From positions 105,854-169,853 of the forward strand of contig NZ_BJNG01000025.1 of the NCBI RefSeq assembly GCF_006539565.1: a stretch of DNA of 64,000 bases, given 5' to 3'. Positions 45,622 through 54,100 of the stretch are shown here, piece after piece. Source of the DNA: Pseudonocardia hydrocarbonoxydans. Its GTDB lineage: Bacteria; Actinomycetota; Actinomycetes; Mycobacteriales; Pseudonocardiaceae. The position numbers and the translations under genes are program-made. Numbering within the stretch: position 1 is the stretch's first letter; every line of letters starts with the position of its first letter. The notes beneath the pieces were generated by a model, which did not search any database, had not been told where the DNA came from, and saw only the letters and a list, made by a program, of their open reading frames with translations.

Positions 45622-46197
45622 TCAGACGTTGATGACCTGACCGACGCGCAGCACGTTCGGGTTGCTGAGCACGTCGTCGTTCTGGGCCCACAGCTGCTGC
45701 CAGGTGGTGCCGTTGCGCGCGGCGATCTTGGAGAGCGTGTCACCCGCCCGGACGGTGTAGTTCCCACCGCTCGACGACGAGGGCGCCGCGGCGGGGGCCG
45801 GGGCGGCGGCGGGCGCGGAGGCGCGCACGCGGGTCGGCTCGGCGGCGCTGTTGAGGCCGAGCTTGCGGGAGCAGGCGGGCCAGGCGTTCCAGCCCTGGGC
45901 GGCCAGCGTGCGCTCGGCGACGGCGATCTGCTGGCTGCGGCTGGCCTGGTGCGGCATGCCCGTGCCGCCGAAGGCGCGCCAGGTGGTGGGGCTGAACTGC
46001 AGGCCACCGTAGTAGCCGTTGCCGGTGTTGATGCTCCAGTTGCCACCGCTCTCGCACTGCGCGAGGCGGTCCCAGTCGGAGTCGGGGGCGGCGTTGGCGG
46101 TTCCGGCGAGGGCGACGGGGGCACCCACGACAACTGCGCCGGCCACGGCCAGCCGCAGGAGACTTCGGCCCGTGCTGAATGCAGGTCGAGAAGTCAT
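45622..46197 (-). CDS. Resuscitation-promoting factor with LysM domain
   Basis: A 191-residue exported protein. Signal peptide residues 1-37 (cleavage after ANA), then the Rpf transglycosylase domain starting DWDRLAQCESGGNWSINTG with the catalytic Glu in CESGG and the paired cysteines, an Ala/Pro/Ser linker, and a C-terminal LysM domain (YTVRAGDTLSKIAARNGTTW). It should cleave peptidoglycan at the cell surface during regrowth. ATG 46197 is chosen from the signal peptide; GGAGAG lies 8 bases upstream. Long structured leader and a Crp-like site precede it. Position next to moaE matches rpfA of M. tuberculosis. Confidence 0.94.
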   Translation of the reverse strand: MTSRPAFSTGRSLLRLAVAGAVVVGAPVALAGTANAAPDSDWDRLAQCESGGNWSINTGNGYYGGLQFSPTTWRAFGGTGMPHQASRSQQIAVAERTLAAQGWNAWPACSRKLGLNSAAEPTRVRASAPAAAPAPAAAPSSSSGGNYTVRAGDTLSKIAARNGTTWQQLWAQNDDVLSNPNVLRVGQVINV

Positions 46198-46425
46198 TTT
46201 CAATGCTCTCCAATTCGCGCCGTATCGGAGGACGTGATCGCTCGCGGCAGGGAGTGATCCGCGAGCGCGCCCAGTGCCGAATTCGCGTCCACCGTCGTGC
46301 AGTGGCCGGAGAAACGGCGCCCTCATCCCTGTCCCGTGATCATCTCGACGGACCGGAGCCGCGGGACAGGGTGTGGCGCGACGGTTCCGGATGCATTTCC
46401 GACCGACCCTGGCGGGACGGCCGAG
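46198..46425 (-). promoter_or_regulatory. Long structured 5' leader of the rpf gene
   Basis: About 230 bases between a possible promoter (TTGCCT, 19 bases, TAGCGT, near 46430-46462) and the rpf ATG. It has a 10-bp stem (46327-46336 with 46362-46371) and a 9-bp stem (46239-46247 with 46259-46267) just upstream of the ribosome site. It is AT-richer than its surroundings and has no credible reading frame. I do not recognise the c-di-AMP riboswitch blocks that often precede rpf genes. Confidence 0.4.
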
Positions 46426-46472
46426 CAGCGACGCTACGAGCCCGAACGGCGGAAAAGGCAATCCACGGTGGA

Positions 46473-46486
46473 GTGACGATCGTCAC
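46473..46486. promoter_or_regulatory. Crp/GlxR-type palindrome upstream of rpf
   Basis: GTGACGATCGTCAC, a perfect palindrome fitting GTGA-N6-TCAC, 276 bases before the rpf start and just upstream of the possible -35 box. In M. tuberculosis rpfA is a known Crp (Rv3676) target, which makes this site likely functional. Confidence 0.65.
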
Positions 46487-46703
46487 GGTAACGGCAGCAT
46501 TACGGGAGCGATAGGTCGATATCGCCTGGTCACGGGCACAACATCACGGCTCGATCACGGCGAACCCATTATGCCCAAAGTGGAAGTATTACCGAACGCG
46601 TCACACCGCAGGTGGGACACAGCGTCATCACCCGTGCACCCACCGCATGTGGTGCGCGCCGCCCGCAGTGGCCCACGCCTCCGCGTTCCGTCATGCTGGA
46701 GGG

Positions 46704-47600
46704 GTGACTGACAGCCCCGCGGGCCCGGCGGAGTCCCCCGCCGCGCTGGCCGCCGCCCTGCGCTCCACCGGTTATCTCGCCGACGACGGACTGGCGACGG
46801 CCACGTTCCTCGCGATGCGGATGAACCGCCCGCTCTTCTGCGAGGGCGAGCCCGGTACCGGGAAGACCGCACTGGCGCAGGCGCTCGCGCAGGTGCTCGG
46901 CGCGAAGCTGATCCGGCTCCAGTGCCACGACGGCATCGACGCCGCCCAGGCCCTCTACGACTGGGACTTCCCGCGCCAGCTGCTGCACCTGCGCGCGCTG
47001 GAGGCCACGGCCGGGGAGAACCCGCTCGACACCGAGGCCGTCGAGGCCTCCCTCTACGACCCGCGCTTCCTGCTGGCCCGCCCGATCCTGCAGGCGCTGC
47101 AGACCACGCCCAGCGTCCTGCTCATCGACGAGATCGACCGCGCCGACGACGAGTTCGAGGCCTTCCTGCTGGAGGTGCTCACCGAGCACGCCGTGACGAT
47201 CCCGGAGATCGGCGAGGTCCGCGCCACCGTCCCGCCGCTGGTCGTGCTCACCTCCAACCGCACCCGCGAGGTGCACGACGCCCTCAAGCGCCGCTGCCTC
47301 TACCTCTGGCTCGACCACCCCGACCTGGCGCGCGAGATCGAGATCCTGCACTCGCGCCTGCCCGGGGTGCCCGAGCGGCTGGCCGCGCAGGTGGCCGGGG
47401 CGGTCCGCGCGCTGCGCCAGGCCGACCTCCTCAAGCCCCCCGGCGTGGCCGAGACCATCGACTGGGCGCGCGCGCTGCAGCTCGTCGGCGCCACCCACCT
47501 CGACGTCGACAGCGCGGCGGCCACGCTCGGCGCCGTGCTGAAGTACCGCGAGGACGCCGACCGCGTCCGTAAGCAGCTCGACACGCTCCTCGCCTCCTGA
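46704..47600 (+). CDS. MoxR-type AAA ATPase (CoxD-like)
   Basis: A 298-residue MoxR ATPase. Walker A GEPGTGKTAL is near residue 48, Walker B LLIDEIDRADDEFEAFLLE near 139, sensor-1 TSNRTREVHDALKRRC. The N-terminal helix STGYLADDGLATATFLA is typical of CoxD, the chaperone that helps mature the CO dehydrogenase metal site. GTG 46704 closely follows GGAGG. The VWA gene follows 7 bases later; MoxR and VWA proteins work together. Confidence 0.92.
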   Translation: MTDSPAGPAESPAALAAALRSTGYLADDGLATATFLAMRMNRPLFCEGEPGTGKTALAQALAQVLGAKLIRLQCHDGIDAAQALYDWDFPRQLLHLRALEATAGENPLDTEAVEASLYDPRFLLARPILQALQTTPSVLLIDEIDRADDEFEAFLLEVLTEHAVTIPEIGEVRATVPPLVVLTSNRTREVHDALKRRCLYLWLDHPDLAREIEILHSRLPGVPERLAAQVAGAVRALRQADLLKPPGVAETIDWARALQLVGATHLDVDSAAATLGAVLKYREDADRVRKQLDTLLAS

Positions 47601-47607
47601 CGGGCCC

Positions 47608-48747
47608 GTGACCAGCACCGAGACCCCGACCGGCGACCCCATCGAGGGGCTCGTCGGCTTCACCGTCGTGCTGCGCGCCGCGGGCCTGGCGGTCACCACC
47701 GACCGCGTGGCCGCCTTCCTCACCGCACTCGACACGCTCGACGTCACCAGCCGCACGCAGACCTACTGGGCGGGCCGGCTCACGCTGTGCTCCGACCCCG
47801 ACGACCTGCCCCGCTACGACCGCGCCTTCGAGGACTGGTTCACCCCGCCCCGCGGCGGGGGCCGCACCCGCATCGTCGACGAGCGCACGCCGCCGCCGCC
47901 GAAGCTGGCCGCGCTGACCCCGTCGACGCAGGAGGGCTCCGACGACGACGACGACGCGGGCGAGACCTCCCAGGTCTTCGCGCGCGCCAGCGGCGAGGAG
48001 GTGCTGCGCAACCGCGACCTCGCCGAGCTCACCCCCGCCGAGCGCGAGCACCTGCGCCGGCTGCTCGCGCTGCTGCGCCCGGAGCTGCCGACCCGGCGGT
48101 CGCGGCGGCTGCGCCCGGCCCGGCACGGCCCGCCCGACCCGGGCCGCACGCTGCGGGGCGCGCTGCGCGACCACGGCGAGCTGCGCCGCCTGCACCGGCG
48201 CGACCACTCGCGCCGGCCGCGCCGGGTCGTCCTGCTCGTCGACGTCTCCGGGTCGATGGAGCCCTACGCCGACGCCCTGCTGCGCTTCGCCCACGTCGTC
48301 GTCCGGCGCTCGCCGGGCAGCGTCGAGGCCTTCACCCTGGGCACGCGGCTGACCCGCATCACCCGCGAGCTGCGGATGCGCGACGCCGACCGGGCGCTCG
48401 CCGCGGCCGGGAAGGCCATCCCGGACTGGTCGGGCGGCACCCGCCTCGGCGAGGTGATGCGCGCCTTCGTCGACCGGTGGGGGCAGCGCGGCGCGGCCCG
48501 GCGTGCGGTCGTCGTCGTCTTCTCCGACGGGTGGGAGCGCGGGGAGACCGACCTGCTGGGGGTGCAGATGTCGAGGCTGCACCGCCTCGCCCATAAACTG
48601 GTGTGGGTCAACCCGCACGCGGGCAAACAGGGTTACGCGCCCGTCCAGGGTGGAATAGTCGCGGCCCTGCCGTACTTGGACGACCTGCTGGCCGGGCACA
48701 GCCTGGCCACCCTGGAAGAGCTACTCGAGGTGGTTCGGAATGCGTGA
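47608..48747 (+). CDS. VWA domain protein (CoxE-like)
   Basis: A 379-residue protein. The N-terminal CoxE-type region (GFTVVLRAAGLAVTTDRVAAFL) is followed by an acidic/basic low-complexity stretch, a basic segment, and a C-terminal von Willebrand A fold with a complete MIDAS motif DVSGSM near residue 212. It is the usual partner of the MoxR ATPase in cofactor insertion. GTG start. Overlaps the XdhC gene by 8 bases. Confidence 0.92.
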   Translation: MTSTETPTGDPIEGLVGFTVVLRAAGLAVTTDRVAAFLTALDTLDVTSRTQTYWAGRLTLCSDPDDLPRYDRAFEDWFTPPRGGGRTRIVDERTPPPPKLAALTPSTQEGSDDDDDAGETSQVFARASGEEVLRNRDLAELTPAEREHLRRLLALLRPELPTRRSRRLRPARHGPPDPGRTLRGALRDHGELRRLHRRDHSRRPRRVVLLVDVSGSMEPYADALLRFAHVVVRRSPGSVEAFTLGTRLTRITRELRMRDADRALAAAGKAIPDWSGGTRLGEVMRAFVDRWGQRGAARRAVVVVFSDGWERGETDLLGVQMSRLHRLAHKLVWVNPHAGKQGYAPVQGGIVAALPYLDDLLAGHSLATLEELLEVVRNA

Positions 48748-49855
48748 CGTGCTGGGCAAGCTCGACGAGTGGTGGGCCAAGGGCGAGACCGCCGCACTCG
48801 CCACCGTGGTCGGCACCTACAGCTCCGCGCCCCGCCAGGCGGGCGCCTCGATGCTGATCGGGCCCGACGGCGAGGCGGTCGGCAGCGTGTCCGGCGGCTG
48901 CGTCGAGGGGGCGGTGTACGAGCTGGGCCAGGAGGTCCTCGCCGAGGGCCGCCCGCTGTTCCAGCGCTACGGCGTGTCCGACGAGGACGCCTTCACCGTC
49001 GGCCTGACCTGCGGCGGGATCATCGACATCTTCGTCGAGAAGGTCAACTCCGAGACCTACGCCGAGCTCGGCCGGATCGCCGAGGCGGTCCGCGGCGAGT
49101 CCCCCGTCGCCGTCGCCACGGTCATCGCGGGGCCGCACGAGCGCCTCGGCAAGCGGCTCATCGTGTGGCCCGACCACACCGAGGGCGGCACCGGGTCCAC
49201 CCGGATCGACGACGCCATCCGCGACGACGCCCGCGGCCTGCTCGACGCCGGGCGCAACGGACAGGTCACCTACGGCGTCGACGGCCAGCGCCGCGGCGAG
49301 GGGCTGACCGTGTTCGTCGAGTCCTTCGCCCCGCCGCCCCGCATGATCGTGTTCGGCGCGATCGACTTCGCCGCGGCCGTCGCCCGCATCGGCAACTTCC
49401 TCGGCTTCCGCGTCACGGTCTGCGACGCGCGGCCGGTGTTCGCCACGGCGTCGCGGTTCCCCGGCGCCAACGAGGTCGTCGTCGAGTGGCCGCACCGCTA
49501 CCTGCAGGCCGAGGCCGAGGCCGGGCGCATCGACAAGCGCACCGCGCTGTGCGTGCTCACCCACGACCCCAAGTTCGACGTCCCGCTGCTGGAGGTCGCG
49601 CTGCGGCTGCCCGAGGTCGCCTACATCGGCGCCATGGGGTCGCGGCGCACCCACGAGGACCGCGAGCAGCGGCTGCGCGAGATCGGCATCACCGACGCGG
49701 AGCTGGCGCGCATGTCGTCGCCGATCGGGCTGGACCTCGGCGCGCGCACGCCCGAGGAGACGGCGGTGTCGATCGCCGCGGAGATGATCGCCCAGCACTG
49801 GGGCGGCGCCGGGCTGCGCCTGGCCGAGCGCGACGGCCCCATCCACGTCGGCTGA
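48740..49855 (+). CDS. XdhC/CoxF-type molybdenum hydroxylase maturation protein
   Basis: A 371-residue XdhC-family protein that binds the cofactor and promotes its sulfuration and insertion. The N-terminal domain has SVSGGCVEGAVY and the GLTCGG cysteine motif; the C-terminal Rossmann domain has MIVFGAIDFAAAVARIG and later YIGAMGSRRTHEDRE. It ends the MoxR-VWA-XdhC operon. Its client is probably the hydroxylase at 9.7-13.4 kb or another one elsewhere. Confidence 0.92.
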   Translation: MRDVLGKLDEWWAKGETAALATVVGTYSSAPRQAGASMLIGPDGEAVGSVSGGCVEGAVYELGQEVLAEGRPLFQRYGVSDEDAFTVGLTCGGIIDIFVEKVNSETYAELGRIAEAVRGESPVAVATVIAGPHERLGKRLIVWPDHTEGGTGSTRIDDAIRDDARGLLDAGRNGQVTYGVDGQRRGEGLTVFVESFAPPPRMIVFGAIDFAAAVARIGNFLGFRVTVCDARPVFATASRFPGANEVVVEWPHRYLQAEAEAGRIDKRTALCVLTHDPKFDVPLLEVALRLPEVAYIGAMGSRRTHEDREQRLREIGITDAELARMSSPIGLDLGARTPEETAVSIAAEMIAQHWGGAGLRLAERDGPIHVG

Positions 49856-49870
49856 TCCTGTCCGGACGGC

Positions 49871-49891
49871 CAGGCGTGGTCGGGACGCCTG
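49871..49891 (+). terminator. Weak hairpin after the xdhC gene
   Basis: A 7-bp inverted repeat (caggcgt with acgcctg) with a 7-base loop, 15 bases past the stop; no T-run. Confidence 0.35.
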
Positions 49892-50036
49892 CGGCATCGG
49901 TACCACCGGCGCTGCCCGAACGGTGGACACCCGACCCGTCTGCCGCGCCCACTCGACCCGTCCCTCTTGTAACCTCGGTCGCGCTGTGCACCACGTCACC
50001 TCAGGTGCACGGGCCGAAGCAATGCAAGGGGGCAAT

Positions 50037-51272
50037 GTGGTCCTCGTCGGAGAAGCCCGCCGGGTAGGCGACTCGGTACTGCTCGCACGACGCAGCCCGG
50101 AGCAGCGCACCGAGCGGGAACCGCTGCGCCTGTCGAAGTTCCACGCGCCGGAGATCGTGTTCGGTGAGGGGTCGCTGTCGGAGGCCGCGCACGCCGCGGC
50201 GCGCCTCGGGGCCCGGCGGCCGTTCGTCGTCACCGATCCCGGGGTGATGGAGGCGGGCTGGCCCGCCGAGCTGCTCGCGCAGCTCACCGCGGCCGGGCTC
50301 GCCCCGCAGGTCTGGCTCGACGTCACGCCCAACCCCAAGGACCACGAGATCGAGGCCGGGTACCAGCGCTACCTCGAGTCGGGCTGCGACGTGGTGCTCG
50401 GCATCGGCGGCGGCTCGGTGATCGACGCGGCCAAGGGCGTCGCCCTGCTGGCGGCCAACGGCGGGCGGATCCTCGACTACGAGGGCATCGACCGGATCGC
50501 CCACCCGATCCCGCCGCTGATCATGATGCCGACGACGTCGGGCACCGGCGCCGACGTGTCGCAGTTCTGCATCGTCACCGACACCGAGCGGCACACCAAG
50601 ATCACCATCATGGGCCGGGCGCTGGTCCCGGACGTCTCGGTCGTCGACCCGCGGCTGCTGGTCACCATGCCGGAGTGGCTCAACGCCGCCACCGGCCTCG
50701 ACGCGCTCACCCACGGCATCGAGGCGTTCGTCTCGCTGGCCCACGGCCCGCTCACCGACCACCACGCGCTGCAGGCGATCTCGCTGGTCAACGGCAACCT
50801 GGCCGAGACGATGCTGCGCCCGCGCAATGCCACCGCCCGGTCCCTGATGGCCCAGGCGGCGCTCGAGGCGGGGCTGGCGTTCACCAACGCGATCCTCGGC
50901 GCCACCCACGCCATGAGCCACCAGGTCGGCGGGATGCTCGACCTGCCGCACGGCGTCGTCAACGGGGTGCTGCTGCCGCACGTCATCCGCTTCAACGGGG
51001 CCGACTCCCCCGAGCGGTTCGTCCCGATCGCGCAGGCCATGGGTCTGGAGCTGCACGGCGCACCGGCCACCGAGGCCGTGTACCTGGTCGCGGAGGCCGT
51101 GCGGGAGCTGGGCGACGAGGTCGGCGTGCCGAAGGGCCTGTCCTCGCTCGGCGTCACCGACGCCGACATCCCGCGGCTGGCCCAGCTCACCCTCGGCGAC
51201 GCCTGCCTGACGACCAACCCGCGCGGTGCGTCGTCCGAGGACATCGAGAGCCTGTTCCGGGCGGCGATGTGA
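50037..51272 (+). CDS. Iron-containing alcohol dehydrogenase, ErcA-like
   Basis: A 411-residue group III alcohol dehydrogenase. The core KFHAPEIVFGEGSL, NAD-site GIGGGSVIDAAKG and metal-binding residues in GLDALTHGIEAF, ATHAMSHQVGG and DLPHGVVNG are present. The order and the ending DACLTTNPRGASSEDIE closely resemble ErcA of Pseudomonas, which regulates ethanol oxidation with sensor kinases. The GTG at 50037 has AGGGGG 4 bases upstream; the extra 30 N-terminal residues before the core are unusual. Kinase and regulator genes follow at once, so it may act as a regulator, as a detoxifying dehydrogenase, or both. Confidence 0.85.
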   Translation: MVLVGEARRVGDSVLLARRSPEQRTEREPLRLSKFHAPEIVFGEGSLSEAAHAAARLGARRPFVVTDPGVMEAGWPAELLAQLTAAGLAPQVWLDVTPNPKDHEIEAGYQRYLESGCDVVLGIGGGSVIDAAKGVALLAANGGRILDYEGIDRIAHPIPPLIMMPTTSGTGADVSQFCIVTDTERHTKITIMGRALVPDVSVVDPRLLVTMPEWLNAATGLDALTHGIEAFVSLAHGPLTDHHALQAISLVNGNLAETMLRPRNATARSLMAQAALEAGLAFTNAILGATHAMSHQVGGMLDLPHGVVNGVLLPHVIRFNGADSPERFVPIAQAMGLELHGAPATEAVYLVAEAVRELGDEVGVPKGLSSLGVTDADIPRLAQLTLGDACLTTNPRGASSEDIESLFRAAM

Positions 51273-51279
51273 CGGGCCG

Positions 51280-52635
51280 GTGACGGCGTCGACCTGGCCG
51301 CCCCGGCGCACACCGCCCCGGACCCGGCCCGATCTCGAGGCGCTCACCGGCCTGCGCTCCGGCAAGCCGCACTACTACCCCGAGTACCGGGTCGCCGCGG
51401 AGCGGATGCGCCGGGTCATCCACGCCCTGGAACGGATCTCCGCCGCGCTGATCCGCACGATGGAGGGGTCCGAGGCGCTGGTGCGGGCCGTCGTGGAGGC
51501 CGCGGCCAACCACCTCTCGGCCGAGTGGGTGGCGTTCGCGATCGTCGACGGCGAGCTGCCGGACGCCCGTCCACGGTACCTGGTGCGCGGGCCGGACGGT
51601 GCGGAGTGGCCGGACCTGGCGACGGTGCCGGTGCGGATCCGCGACCACGTCCGGCACGTCCACGACGGGTCCGTCGAGTCCGGCGAGCACCACCATCCCG
51701 CCGAGGTCACCCGCCGGCACCTGCACGTGCCGGTGCGGCTCGACGGGCGGGTCGTCGGGGGGTTCATCGCCTGGACGCCCGAGGAACGCGAGATCGACGA
51801 CACCGACCAGTCGGTGCTGCGCATCCTGGCCGGCCAGACCGCCGCGGCCCTGCAGAACTGCGCCCTGCACGACCACTCCGCCCGCCTCTACGCCCACGCC
51901 ACCCGGCAGGCCGACGACCTCAAGGCCCGCAACGACCAGCTCGTCGCCACGCAGGCCGAGCTGGGCGCGGCCCGCCAGCGCGAGGTGCTCGACGTCGAGC
52001 GGCACCGGATCGCCCGCGAGCTGCACGACAGCGTCACCCAGTACGCGCTCTCGGCCGGCATGCACATCGAGCTGGTCCGCTCCGAGATCGACGACGAGCG
52101 GCTGCGCGGGCAGCTCGACACCGCCAAGGACCTCACCCGCCGCGCCGTCGAGCAGCTGCGCTCGGCGATCTACGCCCTCAACGAGCGCGACGGCTGCGCC
52201 GACGAGGACCTGCCGTCGATGCTGCGGCGCCTGTCGGGTGTGCACATGCCCGACGAGCTGCGCGTCGAGGTGCGGATCGGGGGCAAGCCGCTGGCGCTGC
52301 CCGCCGACTGCGAGCAGTCGCTGTTCCGGATCGCCGGCGAGGCCCTGTTCAACACCGCGGTGCACGCCGACGCGAGCCGGGCCGTGGTGCGGCTCGCCTA
52401 CACCTGCCGCCAGGTCCGGCTGACGATCTCCGACGACGGCCGCGGCAGCCCCGACGCCGTCCGCCGCAGCCTCCGCGCCAGCGTCGCCACCCCGTCCGGT
52501 GAGCACCGCGGGCTGGTCAACATGCAGACGCGGGCCCGCGAGCTGGGCGGTTCGCTCACGTTCCGCCGGGCCCGGCTCGGAGGTCTCCAGGTCCAGGTCG
52601 AGGTGCCCGTACCGGGCGAGGGGAATCCGTCGTGA
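51280..52635 (+). CDS. Cytoplasmic GAF-domain sensor histidine kinase (ErcA-linked)
   Basis: A 451-residue soluble kinase. An N-terminal helix pair (EYRVAAERMRRVIHALERIS) leads to a GAF domain (about 60-205), a coiled coil (ARNDQLVATQAELGAARQ), and HisKA_3 with RELHDSVTQYALS, His near residue 248. The HATPase_c domain is FRIAGEALFNTAVHADA, with GLVNMQTRARELGG. The GTG is 7 bases after the ercA-like stop. No membrane segment, so it probably senses a cytoplasmic metabolite or a signal from the dehydrogenase. Confidence 0.92.
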   Translation: MTASTWPPRRTPPRTRPDLEALTGLRSGKPHYYPEYRVAAERMRRVIHALERISAALIRTMEGSEALVRAVVEAAANHLSAEWVAFAIVDGELPDARPRYLVRGPDGAEWPDLATVPVRIRDHVRHVHDGSVESGEHHHPAEVTRRHLHVPVRLDGRVVGGFIAWTPEEREIDDTDQSVLRILAGQTAAALQNCALHDHSARLYAHATRQADDLKARNDQLVATQAELGAARQREVLDVERHRIARELHDSVTQYALSAGMHIELVRSEIDDERLRGQLDTAKDLTRRAVEQLRSAIYALNERDGCADEDLPSMLRRLSGVHMPDELRVEVRIGGKPLALPADCEQSLFRIAGEALFNTAVHADASRAVVRLAYTCRQVRLTISDDGRGSPDAVRRSLRASVATPSGEHRGLVNMQTRARELGGSLTFRRARLGGLQVQVEVPVPGEGNPS

Positions 52636-53312
52636 ACGCCACCATCCGTACCGAGGCACCCACCCGCGCGCGGCCGATGCCGACCCGGATCGTGCTGGTC
52701 GACGACCACTCGATCATGCGCCAGGGTCTGCGCGCGGTGCTGGAACGCGAGGACGACCTGCGCGTCGTCGGGGAGGCGGGCACCCCCGCCGACGCCATCG
52801 CCGCCGTCGCCGCGTCCCGGCCGCACGTCGTGCTGCTCGACCTCAAGCTCACCGCGGGCCCGCAGACCGACGGCCTCGACGTCTGCCGCAGGCTGTGCGC
52901 CGCCCACCCCGGCCTCGGCGTGCTGGTGCTGACGACGTTCGCCGAGGACCGGCTCGTCGTCGAGTCGGTGCAGGCCGGTGCGCGCGGGTACGTCGTCAAG
53001 GACGTCGACACCACCGAGCTGGTGCGCGCCATCCGCGCCGTCTCGCGCGGGGAGAGCGCCTTCGACGCCCGCAGCGCGTCGGCGATGGTGCGGTCGCTCT
53101 CCGGCGGCGTCCCGGACCGGGAGCGGCTCACCGAGCGCGAGCTCGACGTCCTGCGGCTGCTGGCCCGCGGCCTGTCCAACCGGGCCATCGGCGCGGAGCT
53201 GTTCATCTCCGAGACCACCGTGAAGTTCCACGTCGGCAACCTCATGCGCAAGCTGATGGTCAGCCGCCGCGCCGAGGCCGTCTACGCCGCCACCAAACTC
53301 GGCCTGCTCTGA
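52632..53312 (+). CDS. LuxR/NarL-family response regulator (ErcA-linked)
   Basis: A 226-residue regulator. The receiver has VDDHSIMRQG, phospho-acceptor Asp in LLDLKLTAG near residue 70 (an insertion TAGPQTDG follows it in place of the usual MPG), and the Lys in YVVKDVD. The LuxR helix-turn-helix LTERELDVLRLLARGLSNRAIGAELF is C-terminal. GTGA overlap with the kinase gene shows they are a pair. Likely targets are alcohol oxidation genes, not identified here. Confidence 0.92.
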   Translation: MNATIRTEAPTRARPMPTRIVLVDDHSIMRQGLRAVLEREDDLRVVGEAGTPADAIAAVAASRPHVVLLDLKLTAGPQTDGLDVCRRLCAAHPGLGVLVLTTFAEDRLVVESVQAGARGYVVKDVDTTELVRAIRAVSRGESAFDARSASAMVRSLSGGVPDRERLTERELDVLRLLARGLSNRAIGAELFISETTVKFHVGNLMRKLMVSRRAEAVYAATKLGLL

Positions 53313-53317
53313 CCACC

Positions 53318-53338
53318 GCCACCCGCCCGCCGGGTGGC
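53318..53338 (+). terminator. Hairpin after the ercA-kinase-regulator operon
   Basis: A perfect 8-bp inverted repeat (gccacccg with cgggtggc) with a 5-base loop, 5 bases after the stop; no T-run. Confidence 0.5.
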
Positions 53339-53431
53339 AGCGGCCGCGACGTGCGCGCGTCGGGCGGGCGGGGAGCGGCGGGGCGGGGAGCGGGGTGGCC
53401 GCACGCGGTGTCCGAGCCCGGTCGCCGCGGA

Positions 53432-53437
53432 TACGCT
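53432..53437 (+). promoter_or_regulatory. Likely -10 element (TACGCT) of the next membrane protein gene
   Basis: TACGCT lies 8 bases before the ATG at 53446 and no ribosome site is present, consistent with a leaderless message. Confidence 0.4.
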
Positions 53438-53445
53438 GCGCGGCC

Positions 53446-54093
53446 ATGCGCCCCTACGCCGAGCGACCCGTCCGCATGGCGCTCCAGATCCTGGCCGACG
53501 TCCTCGCGATCGCATGGGTGGTCCTCGTCGTCAACGCGGCGCTGGCGGCGCGGGCGCTGGTCAACGGCCTCCAGGGGCCGGCGATGACGCTGGCCGACGC
53601 CGGTGACGCCGTCCGCGGGGCCTTCGCCGGTGCCGCCGACACCGCGCGCGGGGTGCCGTTCGTCGGCGAGGACCTGGCCCGGGCGCTGGGGGCGGGGACG
53701 GGCGCCGGGGAGTCGCTGGCCACTGCCGGGCGGGAGCAGGTGGCGGCGGTGGCCACCGCGGCGACGGGCACGGCCGTCGCGATCGTCGTCATCGGCGCGG
53801 TGCCCGTGGTGGTGCTCTGGCTGACGCTGCGCGTCCGCTGGATCCTCGCGGCCCGCTCCGCGCGCACCGCCCGCACCGTCGCGCCCGACCTGCTCGCCCT
53901 GCGTGCCCTCACCCGCGCGCCGGTGCGCCGGCTGCTGGCCGTGACCCCCGACCCCGCGGCGGCCTGGCGCCACGAGGACCGCCCGGCCCTGTACCGGCTG
54001 GCCGAGCTGGAGCTCGCGGGCCTGGGCCTGCGGGCCCCCTCCGCGCCGCCGGCGCCCCCCGCGCCACCGGCGCCACCGGCGCCACCGGCGTGA
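53446..54093 (+). CDS. Hypothetical two-span membrane protein
   Basis: I do not recognise the family. A 215-residue protein with membrane helices near residues 10-32 and 104-128. An Ala/Gly-rich extracytoplasmic loop of about 70 residues lies between them, and a basic cytoplasmic domain (RWILAARSARTARTVAPDLLALRAL) follows. It ends in a run of APP repeats built from 9-base DNA repeats. The ATG follows TACGCT by 8 bases. It converges on the GerMN lipoprotein gene with a 7-base gap. Confidence 0.75.
   Translation: MRPYAERPVRMALQILADVLAIAWVVLVVNAALAARALVNGLQGPAMTLADAGDAVRGAFAGAADTARGVPFVGEDLARALGAGTGAGESLATAGREQVAAVATAATGTAVAIVVIGAVPVVVLWLTLRVRWILAARSARTARTVAPDLLALRALTRAPVRRLLAVTPDPAAAWRHEDRPALYRLAELELAGLGLRAPSAPPAPPAPPAPPAPPA
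54043..54090. repeat. 9-base tandem repeat encoding a terminal APP tract
   Basis: Five 9-base units (gcgccaccg and two variants) and a partial sixth end exactly at the stop codon of the membrane protein gene, encoding APPAPPAPP... A slippage-prone C-terminus. Confidence 0.85.
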
Positions 54094-54100
54094 GCGGATC

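Noticed and set aside
46198..46460. c-di-AMP (ydaO) riboswitch upstream of rpf
   Set aside because: The conserved sequence blocks of that aptamer could not be found; only generic stems are present, so it is listed as an unidentified leader.
46647..46703. MoxR gene starting at ATG 46647
   Set aside because: The extra 19 residues are not family-like, and GTG 46704 gives the typical CoxD N-terminus.
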